Shown: positions 1-9,040 of the stretch, one piece after another
How positions within the stretch are numbered: position 1 is the first letter of the stretch
Layout: every line of letters starts with the position of its first letter
From: Amycolatopsis benzoatilytica AK 16/65
GTDB taxonomy: Bacteria; Actinomycetota; Actinomycetes; Mycobacteriales; Pseudonocardiaceae
Assembly: GCF_000383915.1 (NCBI RefSeq)
Contig: NZ_KB912942.1
Span: forward strand, 7,382,388 to 7,446,387
Direction of reading: 5' to 3'
DNA: 64,000 nucleotides
Position numbers and translations under genes: made by a program
The notes under the pieces: generated by a model
Told to the model about the DNA's origin: nothing
The model's input: the letters and a program-made list of their open reading frames with translations, nothing else
Databases searched by the model: none

Positions 1-1
1 C

Positions 2-463
2 GGAGTGCCGAAGGAATCGCGGGCACTGGCGGCGCTCGGTCCGAAGGTGATCGAACTCGCCCGCGACCGCACCGCCGTCGTGCACCCGTATCTGACGACC
101 CCGGAACACACTCGCGCCGCGCACGAGAGCATCGGGTCCGCGGCATTGCTCGCGCCCGAGCAGAAGGTCGTCTTCGACACCGACCCGGAGCGGGCCCGGG
201 CGACCGCCCGCGAGACGGTCGCCTTCTATCTCGGCCTGTCCAACTACACCGCGAACCTGCGCAAGCACGGCTTCTCCGAAGAGGACGTCGCCGGCACCGG
301 AACCGACCGCCTGGTGGACGCGCTGGCGCTGCACGGTGACGGAAAAGCACTGGCAGCGGGCCTGCAAGCGCATCTGGACGCGGGCGCTGACCACGTCAGC
401 GTGCAGGCGCTGGGCGCCGATCCGTTCCCGGCGTACCGGGCGATCGCGGCCGAGTTGCTCTGA
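2..463 (+). CDS. LLM-class F420-dependent oxidoreductase, C-terminal part
   Basis: Partial gene cut by the left window edge; the frame is open from base 2 and stops at 461-463. The visible ~150 residues (PYLTTPEHTRAAHE..., then AFYLGLSNYTANLRKHGF and a closing DHVSVQALGADPFP) read like the C-terminal half of a luciferase-like monooxygenase of the probable F420-dependent MSMEG_4141-type group. The family is cytosolic and uses F420H2 or FMN; the substrate is unknown. The cofactor site and start lie outside the window. It is followed by fba about 100 bp downstream. Confidence 0.75.
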   Translation, partial: GVPKESRALAALGPKVIELARDRTAVVHPYLTTPEHTRAAHESIGSAALLAPEQKVVFDTDPERARATARETVAFYLGLSNYTANLRKHGFSEEDVAGTGTDRLVDALALHGDGKALAAGLQAHLDAGADHVSVQALGADPFPAYRAIAAELL

Positions 464-566
464 ATCGCTCCAGTCGGTTTCGTCTCGTACCGGGCGGGAC
501 CGGTCCGGCCGCCCGGTCCACCTCGTACGATGCCGGAAGAAGACCAGTCGTCCCGAGGAGGAACCG

Positions 567-1598
<1,032 letters not shown>

Positions 1599-1614
1599 CC
1601 GATTTCCGGTGTGG

Positions 1615-1647
1615 CGGGGCCGTTTCGACGTTGTCGGAGCGGCCCCG
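1615..1647 (+). terminator. Hairpin downstream of fba
   Basis: CGGGGCCG (1615-1622) and CGGCCCCG (1640-1647) are perfect 8-bp arms around a 17-nt loop, starting 16 nt after the fba stop codon. There is no proper T-run, so this is a weak candidate for termination or mRNA 3'-end protection. Confidence 0.35.
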
Positions 1648-1717
1648 TTCGCGATCGCGGCCCCGGTTGCCGCTTCCCCGTCGCGCCGGCTGGCGGGAAC
1701 CGAATGAGGGAGGAACC

Positions 1718-2374
1718 ATGGCCTACACCGGAGTAGTCACCACCGGCGGTCCCGCCGACGTGCGGGAAACCACCGGCCTGACCATCTCGAAAGTCTCGGT
1801 CGGCACGATCGACAACAACGCTTACCTGCTGCGCTGCCGCGCCACTGGCGAACAGCTCCTGATCGACGCCGCGGCCGACCCGGAGACGTTGCTGGCGCTG
1901 GCCGGCGACGGCGGGCTCGCCTCGATCGTGACCACTCATCAGCACTGGGACCACTGGATCGCGCTCGCCGAGGTCGCCGAGGCCACCGGTGCCCGTACCT
2001 ACGCCGGCCGCGCCGACGTGGACGGGATCAAGGCGCGGATCGATGTCCCGGTGGACGACGGCGACGTCCTCCACGTCGGCGAGGCCGAGCTGACGGCACG
2101 GCATCTCGCCGGCCACTCGCCGGGCAGCATCGCGCTCGTTTACCGGGACCCGGAGGGGATTCCGCACGTCTTCACCGGCGATTCGCTGTTTCCCGGCGGA
2201 GTCGGGAACACCGAAAAGGACCCGGCGCGGTTCGCGTCGCTGATCGACGACGTGGAGAAGAAGATCTTCGGCGAGCTGCCGGACGAAACGTGGGTGTATC
2301 CGGGCCACGGCAAGGACACGACGCTCGGCGCGGAGCGGCCGAGTGTGCCGCAGTGGCGGGCTCGGGGTTGGTGA
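1718..2374 (+). CDS. MBL-fold metallo-hydrolase (glyoxalase II-like)
   Basis: 218-residue cytosolic metallo-beta-lactamase-fold hydrolase. It shows the metal-binding THQHWDHW motif (HxHxDH), a later GHSPGS His, TGDSLFPGGVG with the bridging Asp, and a terminal YPGHG His. These cover the binuclear zinc site expected for glyoxalase II-like thioesterases. The hydrolysed ester or thioester cannot be told from sequence. ATG 1718 has a GAGGGAGGAA ribosome site a few bases upstream. The gene stands alone downstream of fba and is convergent with the membrane-protein gene that ends at 2503. Confidence 0.9.
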   Translation: MAYTGVVTTGGPADVRETTGLTISKVSVGTIDNNAYLLRCRATGEQLLIDAAADPETLLALAGDGGLASIVTTHQHWDHWIALAEVAEATGARTYAGRADVDGIKARIDVPVDDGDVLHVGEAELTARHLAGHSPGSIALVYRDPEGIPHVFTGDSLFPGGVGNTEKDPARFASLIDDVEKKIFGELPDETWVYPGHGKDTTLGAERPSVPQWRARGW

Positions 2375-2502
2375 AACCGGCTATCCGGTAGCCGAAAGCG
2401 CCGCCGGGAATGCCCGCCCAGCAAGCGGATCCGGGAACGCGGCGTGATCGCGCACCGGGCCAATGCAGCGGGATGAGGCGGAACGCGCCGGGCAGCGCGG
2501 TC

Positions 2503-3681
2503 CTACGCCGCGTCGGCCCGCCGTTCCGTCCACCACTTGCGAGCCGGAGCTGCCCCGGCCCACAGCGCGAACACCGCCACCAAGGTCACCGCCGCCGTCC
2601 AGTACGCCGCCGGCGGCGCCGATTCGGTGTGCGCGTCGCCGAGCAGCCACGGCCGTAGCTGCGACTGCACCCAGAACGCGCCGTAACCCAGCCCGGTCAC
2701 CAGAATCGCGCCGACGACCGCCGGACGTGCAGCCAGGAACGCCAGATCCACTGCCAAGCCGACGGCAAGCAGGTAGAACGGCACGGTCGAAACCGGGAAG
2801 CCCAGCGCCAGCAGCAGCACCCACATCACGGACCGGTACGCGACGTACGCGCCGGCCACGGTCAGCCCGGCCCAGCGGCGGCCGACGGTCTTGCGGGCGA
2901 GCACGATGATCAGCGCGGCGACGCCGATGCCCCACAACGGGTACACCCACTCCGGGATCGGCATCGTGAAGTGCAGCACCGCGGGCCGGTCGACCGGGTG
3001 GCCGATCTGGTTGGCGGCGAAGGAAAGCAGCGACGGCTCGGCCTCCGGCGTGCCGCGCTCCCAGGCGCGCAGGCCGATGATGCCGTACTCCTGCTGGCCG
3101 TTCGGGAAGAACGTGTTCTCCAGGAAGAACGCCCACAGCGCCAGCAGCACCCCGGTGCGGAACCGGCCGGGCGGGGACAGCCGCAGCCAGCCCAGGAGCA
3201 CGCCGGCCTGCATGATGCCGGTGCCCAGGTAAAGCATCAGGTGCGACGGGCTCCACGCGGTCAGGTCGAGGCCGTTGACCCGGTGGTTGATCACGTCGAG
3301 CGGCGCCGCGACCAGGAACACGATCAGCCCGGCCTGCATGAGCCGAAGCGAGCGCCGGTCGCAGCCGAGGCCGGTGTAGCTGTGGATCGCCACCAGCACC
3401 ACGATGATCACCGTGCCGACGGTGTTGATCAGGTGCGGCGGGGCGAGGTCGTCGCGCAGCCACTTGAAGTGCCACGACATGTCCCACGACGAGCCGAGCA
3501 GCTTGAACGCGAACGCGGTCAGCCACATCCCGTAACAGAACCGCAGCACCCAGTCCGGAGTCGGCTGTCCCGGGGCGCCGCGTTGCCAGTGCGTCGCGAA
3601 GAAAAGCCTGGTCTTGCCCACGGGTCCGCGCGGGATCGCGGGGCCGGCGACATCTTCAACCGCCTTCGTCATGCGCGTCAT
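2503..3681 (-). CDS. Polytopic membrane protein of unknown function
   Basis: Integral membrane protein of about 390 residues with roughly nine to ten hydrophobic segments, for example INTVGTVIIVVLVAI, LRLMQAGLIVFLVAAPL and VLLALGFPVSTVPFYLLAVGLAV. Histidines and tryptophans cluster near membrane edges (SSWDMSWHFKWLRDDLAPPH, INHRVNGLDLTAWSPSH), which could suggest a metal or haem environment, but I recognise no family. The start is uncertain: ATG codons occur at 3684, 3681 and 3672, with AAGGG at 3685-3689 upstream; 3681 is a compromise. The open frame up to 3792 looks non-coding. Confidence 0.7.
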   Translation of the reverse strand: MTRMTKAVEDVAGPAIPRGPVGKTRLFFATHWQRGAPGQPTPDWVLRFCYGMWLTAFAFKLLGSSWDMSWHFKWLRDDLAPPHLINTVGTVIIVVLVAIHSYTGLGCDRRSLRLMQAGLIVFLVAAPLDVINHRVNGLDLTAWSPSHLMLYLGTGIMQAGVLLGWLRLSPPGRFRTGVLLALWAFFLENTFFPNGQQEYGIIGLRAWERGTPEAEPSLLSFAANQIGHPVDRPAVLHFTMPIPEWVYPLWGIGVAALIIVLARKTVGRRWAGLTVAGAYVAYRSVMWVLLLALGFPVSTVPFYLLAVGLAVDLAFLAARPAVVGAILVTGLGYGAFWVQSQLRPWLLGDAHTESAPPAAYWTAAVTLVAVFALWAGAAPARKWWTERRADAA

Positions 3682-3790
3682 CATCCCTTGTCGGCAGGCT
3701 TGGGCAGGCAGGAAGGGGCAAAAACCCGGGTTCACCCCTACGGGTGGCGGGGCTGGCCCGCTCGCGTCCGGCACGGCAAGGTGTCGGCCC

Positions 3791-3877
3791 ATGATGCCGA
3801 AACGGGCCGTCGCGGCCGTGCTGATCGCTGCCCTCGTGCTGGCCGGCGGAGGCGTGCTGACCAGCCTGTTCCTCTGA
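3791..3877 (+). CDS. Possible 28-residue single-pass membrane peptide
   Basis: Short frame MMPKRAVAAVLIAALVLAGG..., essentially one transmembrane helix after a two-Lys/Arg start. GCAAGG lies about 9 nt upstream of the first ATG. It sits between the divergent membrane-protein gene and the DUF3151 gene, 28 nt before the latter. Nothing confirms expression; its size and position make it a plausible overlooked micro-protein, with chance also possible. Confidence 0.35.
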   Translation: MMPKRAVAAVLIAALVLAGGGVLTSLFL

Positions 3878-3905
3878 CCCGCGAGGCCGTGGGCAGAATG
3901 GCGGC

Positions 3906-4316
3906 ATGACGCACAACCTGCTGGGCCCCGACCCGACGCTGCTGCCCGAGCACACCGCCGCGCAGGCAGCGCTCGATTCGGGCACCGACCCGTCCGCCGT
4001 GGCCGCCGAACACCCCGACTTCAGCGAGGCGTGGGCCGTGCTGGCCGAGCGTTCGCTCGCTGGCGGCGAGACAGTCGCCGCGTACGCCTACGCCCGCACC
4101 GGCTATCACCGCGGCCTCGACCAGCTGCGCCGCGCCGGCTGGAAGGGCTTCGGCCCGGTGCCGTGGTCGCACCGGCCGAACCAGGGTTTCCTGCGCGCGC
4201 TCGCCGCGCTCGGCATCGCCGCCGGACGGATCGGCGAGACCGAGGAACACGAGCGCTGCAGGACCTTCCTCGCCGACTCCGACCCGGCCGCGGCCGAGGC
4301 GACCGGCCTGAAGTGA
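3906..4316 (+). CDS. DUF3151 family protein
   Basis: 136-residue soluble protein recognised as DUF3151, an actinobacterial family of unknown function. The family signature is visible in EHPDFSEAWAVLAERSL, AYAYARTGYHRGLDQLRRAGWKG and VPWSHRPNQGFLRALAALG. The tetratricopeptide-like helical pattern suggests a binding role, but no activity is known to me. In mycobacteria a DUF3151 gene lies close to fba and purA, and the same neighbourhood is kept here. ATG 3906 gives the full family length. Confidence 0.9.
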   Translation: MTHNLLGPDPTLLPEHTAAQAALDSGTDPSAVAAEHPDFSEAWAVLAERSLAGGETVAAYAYARTGYHRGLDQLRRAGWKGFGPVPWSHRPNQGFLRALAALGIAAGRIGETEEHERCRTFLADSDPAAAEATGLK

Positions 4317-4323
4317 CCCGGGT

Positions 4324-4357
4324 CCGGCCGTGCCCTCGAACCGACGGGCACGGCCGG
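4324..4357 (+). terminator. Hairpin terminator after the DUF3151 gene
   Basis: Perfect 12-bp arms CCGGCCGTGCCC (4324-4335) and GGGCACGGCCGG (4346-4357) with a 10-nt loop, starting 8 nt after the stop codon. No U-tract follows, which is common for GC-rich actinobacterial terminators. Confidence 0.55.
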
Positions 4358-4436
4358 GCATTGTGGCACCTTCGGGTGACAGCTGAGGTGTTGCCAATTG
4401 GTGACACCTACAACTGCGGCCATGCGAGGCACGGCC

Positions 4437-5348
4437 ATGCTCACCCCCCGGATCCGCACCCTCGGCGCCGCGTTGCGCGAGGCCCGGATCGACGCCCGGT
4501 TCGGACTGCGCGAGCTCGCGCGGCGCATCGGCGTCAACCCCGCCCTGGTGTCGAACTGGGAACTGGGCCAGCGAATCCCCGCGCTGGAAGACGTCGCGGG
4601 CATCCTCGGCGCGCTCGGCATCGTCGGCGACGAGAAACAGCGGATCCTGCAGCTGGTGCGCGGCGCGGCGGAACCGGGCTGGTTCACGCCCGGCACCCAG
4701 TCCGAGCCGGACCACCTGGCCGGGCTGCTGGCCTGCGAGCGGGTCGCGACGTCGGTGATCGAATGGCAGCCGTTCCTGGTGCCGGGCCTGCTGCAGACCC
4801 CGGATTACGCCCGGGCGCTGTTCCTCGGCGACGGACTGCCGCTGAAGGAAGCCGAACGCCAGACCGAGGCCCGGATGACGCGCCGCCCGCTGGTGGTCGG
4901 CCCCGGCGCGATCCCGTTCGAGGTGCTGCTCGGCGAAACCGCGGTCCGCAACCCGGTCGGCAGCGCCGCGATCATGGCCCGGCAGCTGCGATTCCTGGCC
5001 GATCTGATGGCCACGTCGGCCAAACTGACGCTGCGTGTCGTTCCCGCCCACGGCGGCGCCCACCCCGGCCTGGCCGGACGGTTCTGCGTGTATGACATGC
5101 AGGCGGCCGCGCCGATCGTCTACTTCGAGCATCAGCGCTCAGGCGCGTTCATGCTGGACGAGGGCAGCCAGACGCACCACGATTCGGCGGACCGAATCCG
5201 GGCCAAGTCCCTGGACGAGCAGGCGTCGGCGATATTCCTGCAGCGCAGCGCGGAGCGGTTTCGCGACATCGCGCTGGGGCGGCCGCCGACCGAACCTGGA
5301 ACTCGTCCGTGGGAGAGGCGAAGAGATCCACCGGCGGACCTGAACTAA
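4437..5348 (+). CDS. XRE-family regulator with DUF5753 domain
   Basis: About 303 residues. An N-terminal helix-turn-helix of the Cro/C1 type (LGAALREARIDARFGLRELARRIGVNPALVSNWELGQRIP) is followed by DUF5753, recognisable from ERVATSVIEWQPFLVPGLLQTPDYARALF and LLGETAVRNPVG. Such proteins are abundant in Streptomyces and Amycolatopsis and usually pair with a small DUF397 gene. None is present here: the next gene is on the opposite strand. ATG 4437 has GAGG 7 nt upstream; ATG 4422 is an alternative close behind a TACAACT -10-like box. A paralogue lies at 44286. Confidence 0.85.
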   Translation: MLTPRIRTLGAALREARIDARFGLRELARRIGVNPALVSNWELGQRIPALEDVAGILGALGIVGDEKQRILQLVRGAAEPGWFTPGTQSEPDHLAGLLACERVATSVIEWQPFLVPGLLQTPDYARALFLGDGLPLKEAERQTEARMTRRPLVVGPGAIPFEVLLGETAVRNPVGSAAIMARQLRFLADLMATSAKLTLRVVPAHGGAHPGLAGRFCVYDMQAAAPIVYFEHQRSGAFMLDEGSQTHHDSADRIRAKSLDEQASAIFLQRSAERFRDIALGRPPTEPGTRPWERRRDPPADLN

Positions 5349-5409
5349 GCCGACCGACCCGGACATCACGCGGGTGCCCCGGCCATCGCGCTACGAGACA
5401 CGCCGATCC

Positions 5410-5886
5410 TCAACGGCGCAGATCTCGCTGGAGAAGAAGCGGCGAGGCATCGAAGCCCCACCGCTGATAGCCCGGTACCGCGCGCTCGGACGAATGCACC
5501 GTCACCCGTTCCAGCCCGAGTTCGGCCGCGAACGCAAGCGTCGCCTCGATCAGCTGACCGCCCAGCCCGCTATCTCGTTCCTCCGGCACGACGTACACGC
5601 ATTGCACGTCACCAGAGGTCCGGGAGAACGACCGTGGGGTCGGCACGCGCGGGGTGATCGCGAGGAATGCCATTCCGAGCAACTGGTCTCCGCGTGCCGC
5701 GACGAAGCACCGGTGGCTGTCCTGGTGCGCGTGCGCCCACTCGGTGAACTCCTGGACGAACTCGGCCCGGTCCAGCTCCGGCGAGCCGTCCTGCTCGGCG
5801 ACCCAGTGCCAGCGCAGGGCGGCGACCGCTGGGTAGTCAGCCGGGTCCGCTGAACGGATCGTCGGTGTGGCTTGCGCGGGAGACAC
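5410..5886 (-). CDS. GNAT family N-acetyltransferase
   Basis: 158-residue acetyl-CoA-dependent acyltransferase fold. The core shows a CVYVVPEERDSGLGGQLIEATLAFA segment, matching the V-x-P-x-x-R-x-x-G-x-G acetyl-CoA pyrophosphate-binding motif A, and a C-terminal VTVHSSERAVPGYQRWGF typical of motif B. The acceptor is unknown. GTG 5886 is chosen because the GNAT fold begins directly after it (PTIRSADPADYPAV) and AGGTGG lies about 9 nt upstream; the longer open frame is Arg/Pro-rich and looks non-coding. It is convergent with the XRE gene and adjacent to the GGDEF gene on the same strand. Confidence 0.85.
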   Translation of the reverse strand: MSPAQATPTIRSADPADYPAVAALRWHWVAEQDGSPELDRAEFVQEFTEWAHAHQDSHRCFVAARGDQLLGMAFLAITPRVPTPRSFSRTSGDVQCVYVVPEERDSGLGGQLIEATLAFAAELGLERVTVHSSERAVPGYQRWGFDASPLLLQRDLRR

Positions 5887-5953
5887 GGTTCGACACCACC
5901 TGAGGAGAGGACCCGGCCGGCTGGGGGAGGGAGCCGGCCGGGTCCGGAGTCGG

Positions 5954-7249
5954 TCAGGCGGCGGCGAGGACGATGTCCCGGGGCGAAGCCGGCATCGACC
6001 CGACCACCCGGTTCCGGCCGCCGTTCTTCGCCGCATACACCGCGGCGTCGGCCGCGGCCATCACTTCTTCGATGCTCGCCCCGTCCAGCGGGAACGCTGC
6101 CACGCCGATCGACGCCGTGCGTCGCTCGATCGCGACTTCTTCGCCTTCGTTCGTCTGCGTCGGGATCACCAGCTCGCTGATCCGCTGCCGGATCCGTTCC
6201 GCCGTCACGATCGCGTCTTCCTTCGACGTCGAGGGCAGCAGCGCGACGAACTCCTCACCGCCGAACCGGCCCACCAGGTCGTGTGCCCGAGTCTCCTGTT
6301 TCACCACCGCGGCAACGGCTTTCAGCACATCGTCGCCGGCCAAATGGCCGTAGGTGTCATTGATCCGCTTGAAGTGGTCGAGGTCGATCATCAGCGCGCC
6401 GAAGCTGCCGTTGTCGCGCTCGGCCCGGGAAATCTCGCGCTGCGCGCCGTCCTGCCAGGTGGTCGCGTTCAGCAGCTGGGTCTTCTGGTCGGTGGTCGCG
6501 AGTTCTTCGAGCCGCTTGATCAGCATCGACCGCTGCAGCACGTACAGCGGGAGGATCACCAGCACGGACAGCAGCGGCTCCTGGCTCAGCACCATCACCA
6601 GCAGCCCGCCCACGCACAGCGTCGCCAGCTCGAGCAGGTTGTCGTCCATTCCGCCGAGACACGACTCGACCGTCGCCTTGGCCGGGTTGGCCAGGTACAG
6701 GCCGAGGCCGGTGAGCAGGGTGTTCACCGCGAAGTAGGTGAGCCCCGCGGAACACACCGCGGTGACACTCAGCGCCGGCACCGCCAGCGTGACTGTGCCG
6801 GCGGCGCACGCCGACAGTGTGGCGGTGGTGATGTTCGCGGCGACGCGGTGCGCCTCGCTGGGCCGGGTGCCGGACCAGCTGCGGAACGCGAGGTAGCAGT
6901 ACAGCGTCACGCTCAGCGCGGCGATGAGCTGCCCTGGCAGCAGCACGCCGGCGGGCAGCAGCCATACCGAGGTCATGTTGACGTGCGGGCCGGCGGCCAG
7001 CGTGCGGCGTTGCCGTTCAAGCCGCCTGCTGAGTTCGGTCTGGAGGATGGCAACGACGGCGATCAGCGCGAAGGTTTTCAGGTGCCAGCTCGAGACATGT
7101 TGAGTGAATGTCGCGTGCACTGCCCAGCCGGTCGCGAGCGCCATCATCGTCAGCGTGACGGCGATCCACCGGCCCGGACGCTGCCAGAGCGCCCACTGGC
7201 CGGGACGGAGAGTGACGGAAGCTGCTGAAAGTTCACCTGAAGAGTGCAT
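5954..7249 (-). CDS. Membrane-bound diguanylate cyclase (GGDEF)
   Basis: 431-residue protein that should make cyclic di-GMP from two GTP. The N-terminal ~245 residues hold several transmembrane segments and a region resembling integral-membrane sensors. The C-terminal GGDEF domain has an IDLDHFKRINDTYGHLAGD segment (residues 288-306) and a GGEEF active-site loop at 330-334. RAHD at 321-324 is an RxxD inhibitory site five residues before GGEEF, so product feedback inhibition is expected. ATG 7249 is preceded by GGGGGGAAA. No EAL or HD-GYP partner lies in the window. Confidence 0.92.
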   Translation of the reverse strand: MHSSGELSAASVTLRPGQWALWQRPGRWIAVTLTMMALATGWAVHATFTQHVSSWHLKTFALIAVVAILQTELSRRLERQRRTLAAGPHVNMTSVWLLPAGVLLPGQLIAALSVTLYCYLAFRSWSGTRPSEAHRVAANITTATLSACAAGTVTLAVPALSVTAVCSAGLTYFAVNTLLTGLGLYLANPAKATVESCLGGMDDNLLELATLCVGGLLVMVLSQEPLLSVLVILPLYVLQRSMLIKRLEELATTDQKTQLLNATTWQDGAQREISRAERDNGSFGALMIDLDHFKRINDTYGHLAGDDVLKAVAAVVKQETRAHDLVGRFGGEEFVALLPSTSKEDAIVTAERIRQRISELVIPTQTNEGEEVAIERRTASIGVAAFPLDGASIEEVMAAADAAVYAAKNGGRNRVVGSMPASPRDIVLAAA

Positions 7250-7457
7250 TTTCCCCCCAAAACCTTGCGCTAATGCCCGGTGACAATCTCCTCACCCTTA
7301 GTTTCAGCCCGTTTGCCGTCTGTCCACAAGAGCCTTCGGTGTGTACATTTTTCCCGAACACGCCGGAACGAAGGGTGACCAGCGATGCGCACAAAGGACC
7401 AGTGAACGACCTCAGGCACCGTTAGGTCGCACAGGTTGAGGCCACGCGCCGGACATG

Positions 7458-8720
7458 TCAGGCATGTTCGGCGCGTGCGCCCTCGCTCTTCGCCGCCGGC
7501 TCCTCGGTCCCCCCGGCGCTCGCCCGCTGCCAGGCGATCGCGAGCGGAATCGTGATCAGCAGCCCAGCCAAGCCGAAGATCCCCACCGTCGTCTGCGCGG
7601 TGAGGTGGTCCGTGAGCACCCCGCCGATCAGCGGCGTCACGCCCATCGTCGTGGTCAGTCCGGTGTTCGACAGCCCCATCGTCTGTGCCCGGCTCTCGTC
7701 CGGCACCGCGACCGTCAGCGAGGCAGTCGCCTGCAGCAGCGCGATCGTCCCGAAGCCGCCGGAGATCACGAACAGGATCAGCGAGGCCACCGGGCCCGGC
7801 TGCAGGAAACACCCCAACAGCGGGATCGCGGCGAGCGCGGTCATCGGCGCGATCAGCTTCGGCCGGATCGAGGCGGGCACCCATCGGGTGTAGGCGAAGG
7901 TGAACAGCACGCTGCCGATCGGGTCGGCGGCGAGCAGCAGGCCAAGCATCACCTTTCCGCCACCGGCGGACGCGACGTACGGGGCCGCGATGCCCTCGTA
8001 CACCGGCATCAGCCCGGCTATCCAGGTGAAGATCATCAGCGAGCGCATCGCGCGGCTCGCGAAGGCGACCTTGCCGCCCGTGCTGAGCGAAGCGAAGAAG
8101 GGCTTGCGCTTGTCGCCGCTAGCCGCCGCGGGGCGCACCTTCAGACCGAAGCGCAGGCAGAGCGCGGAGATGACGAAGGTGGCCGCGTCGAGGGTCAGCG
8201 CCAGGCGCGCGTCCAAGGTCATCAGGAGTGCGCCGCCACCGGCGAAGCCGAGCAGCTGTGCGGACTGCACGGTCATGCTGCGGATGCCCATGCCGACGAC
8301 GAAGCGGTCGCCTTCGAGCACCTGAGGCAAAAGCGCTAGCTGAGCGGCTTTGAACGGCGGATTCAGCAGAGAAACACCGCCGACGAGTACGCAGAGCGCC
8401 CAGAACGGCAGGCCGGGAATCGCGACACAGAGGATCAGGACAGTGCGGATCGAGTCGACGGTGACCATGACGGTGCGGCGGGGGAAGCGGTCGGCGAACC
8501 CGGTCAGGAAGATCCCGCCGAGCAATGACGGGAAGAAGGTCAGCGCGTAGGTGAGGCCGGTCAGCGTGGCCGAGCCGGTGTTGGCGAAGACCAGGACCGA
8601 CAGCGCGACCCGGGCCAGCTGGTCGCCCGCGATCGACAGCAGTTCGCCGAACCACATCGCGCGGAACTCGGAGACTCCGAACACCTCGCGGTACGTGACC
8701 CGGTCCGGTGCTGTCGTCAT
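7458..8720 (-). CDS. MFS transporter, exporter type
   Basis: About 420 residues with roughly twelve transmembrane helices. The loop 2-3 signature GFADRFPRRTVMV matches the MFS motif A (G-x-x-x-D-R-x-x-R-R). It most resembles the MFS_3 / enterobactin-exporter-like drug efflux group, so export of a small hydrophobic compound is likely but the substrate is unknown. ATG 8720 starts MTTAPDRVTYREVFGVSEFR and has GGGGAGAA just upstream; an extension to 8759 is open but unlikely. A cluster of GTGACC/GGTCAC sites lies 40-170 nt upstream and may be its operator. Confidence 0.88.
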   Translation of the reverse strand: MTTAPDRVTYREVFGVSEFRAMWFGELLSIAGDQLARVALSVLVFANTGSATLTGLTYALTFFPSLLGGIFLTGFADRFPRRTVMVTVDSIRTVLILCVAIPGLPFWALCVLVGGVSLLNPPFKAAQLALLPQVLEGDRFVVGMGIRSMTVQSAQLLGFAGGGALLMTLDARLALTLDAATFVISALCLRFGLKVRPAAASGDKRKPFFASLSTGGKVAFASRAMRSLMIFTWIAGLMPVYEGIAAPYVASAGGGKVMLGLLLAADPIGSVLFTFAYTRWVPASIRPKLIAPMTALAAIPLLGCFLQPGPVASLILFVISGGFGTIALLQATASLTVAVPDESRAQTMGLSNTGLTTTMGVTPLIGGVLTDHLTAQTTVGIFGLAGLLITIPLAIAWQRASAGGTEEPAAKSEGARAEHA

Positions 8721-8761
8721 GCGTGTTCTCCCCGCTGCAGTGTGCAGGCCGTGCCGCACTA

Positions 8762-8807
8762 GTGACCAACCGGTGACCGTAGATCCTCCTGGTCACGGGC
8801 CGGTCAC
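8762..8807. promoter_or_regulatory. GTGACC/GGTCAC dyad, candidate operator
   Basis: The divergent region 8721-9037 between the MFS and FAD-protein genes has no gene but repeats one hexamer: GTGACC at 8762-8767 and 8773-8778, GGTCAC at 8791-8796 and 8802-8807, and another GGTCAC at 8881-8886. The first four form a dyad centred near 8785. The dyad lies about 40 nt upstream of the MFS start. Regulator unknown. Confidence 0.45.
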
Positions 8808-9024
8808 ACGAAGTGAGTTGTCAAGCTCAGTGTCCCGTGACTGTTGGTGATTCTCTAGGTTCTTTCGCCGGTATCCGACAGGTCACGGTCAGTTCTCCCA
8901 GTGTCCAGACGATAGCGCTCCGCACCCGCTTCGGGGCCTCGACCTGACCGCTGTGGTTCGCGCCACACCGGATGGCGGTTCGTCCGCGGAGTGGAACGGT
9001 CGCCGTCGCGGGTCTGGCCGGGCG

Positions 9025-9040
9025 TAGCTTCGCCCAGGTG
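9025..9040 (+). promoter_or_regulatory. -10 box and leaderless start of the FAD/NAD(P) protein gene
   Basis: TAGCTT (9025-9030) fits the TANNNT -10 consensus and is followed by 7 nt and a GTG start at 9038, the geometry of a leaderless transcript. No convincing -35 or ribosome site is visible. Confidence 0.45.
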
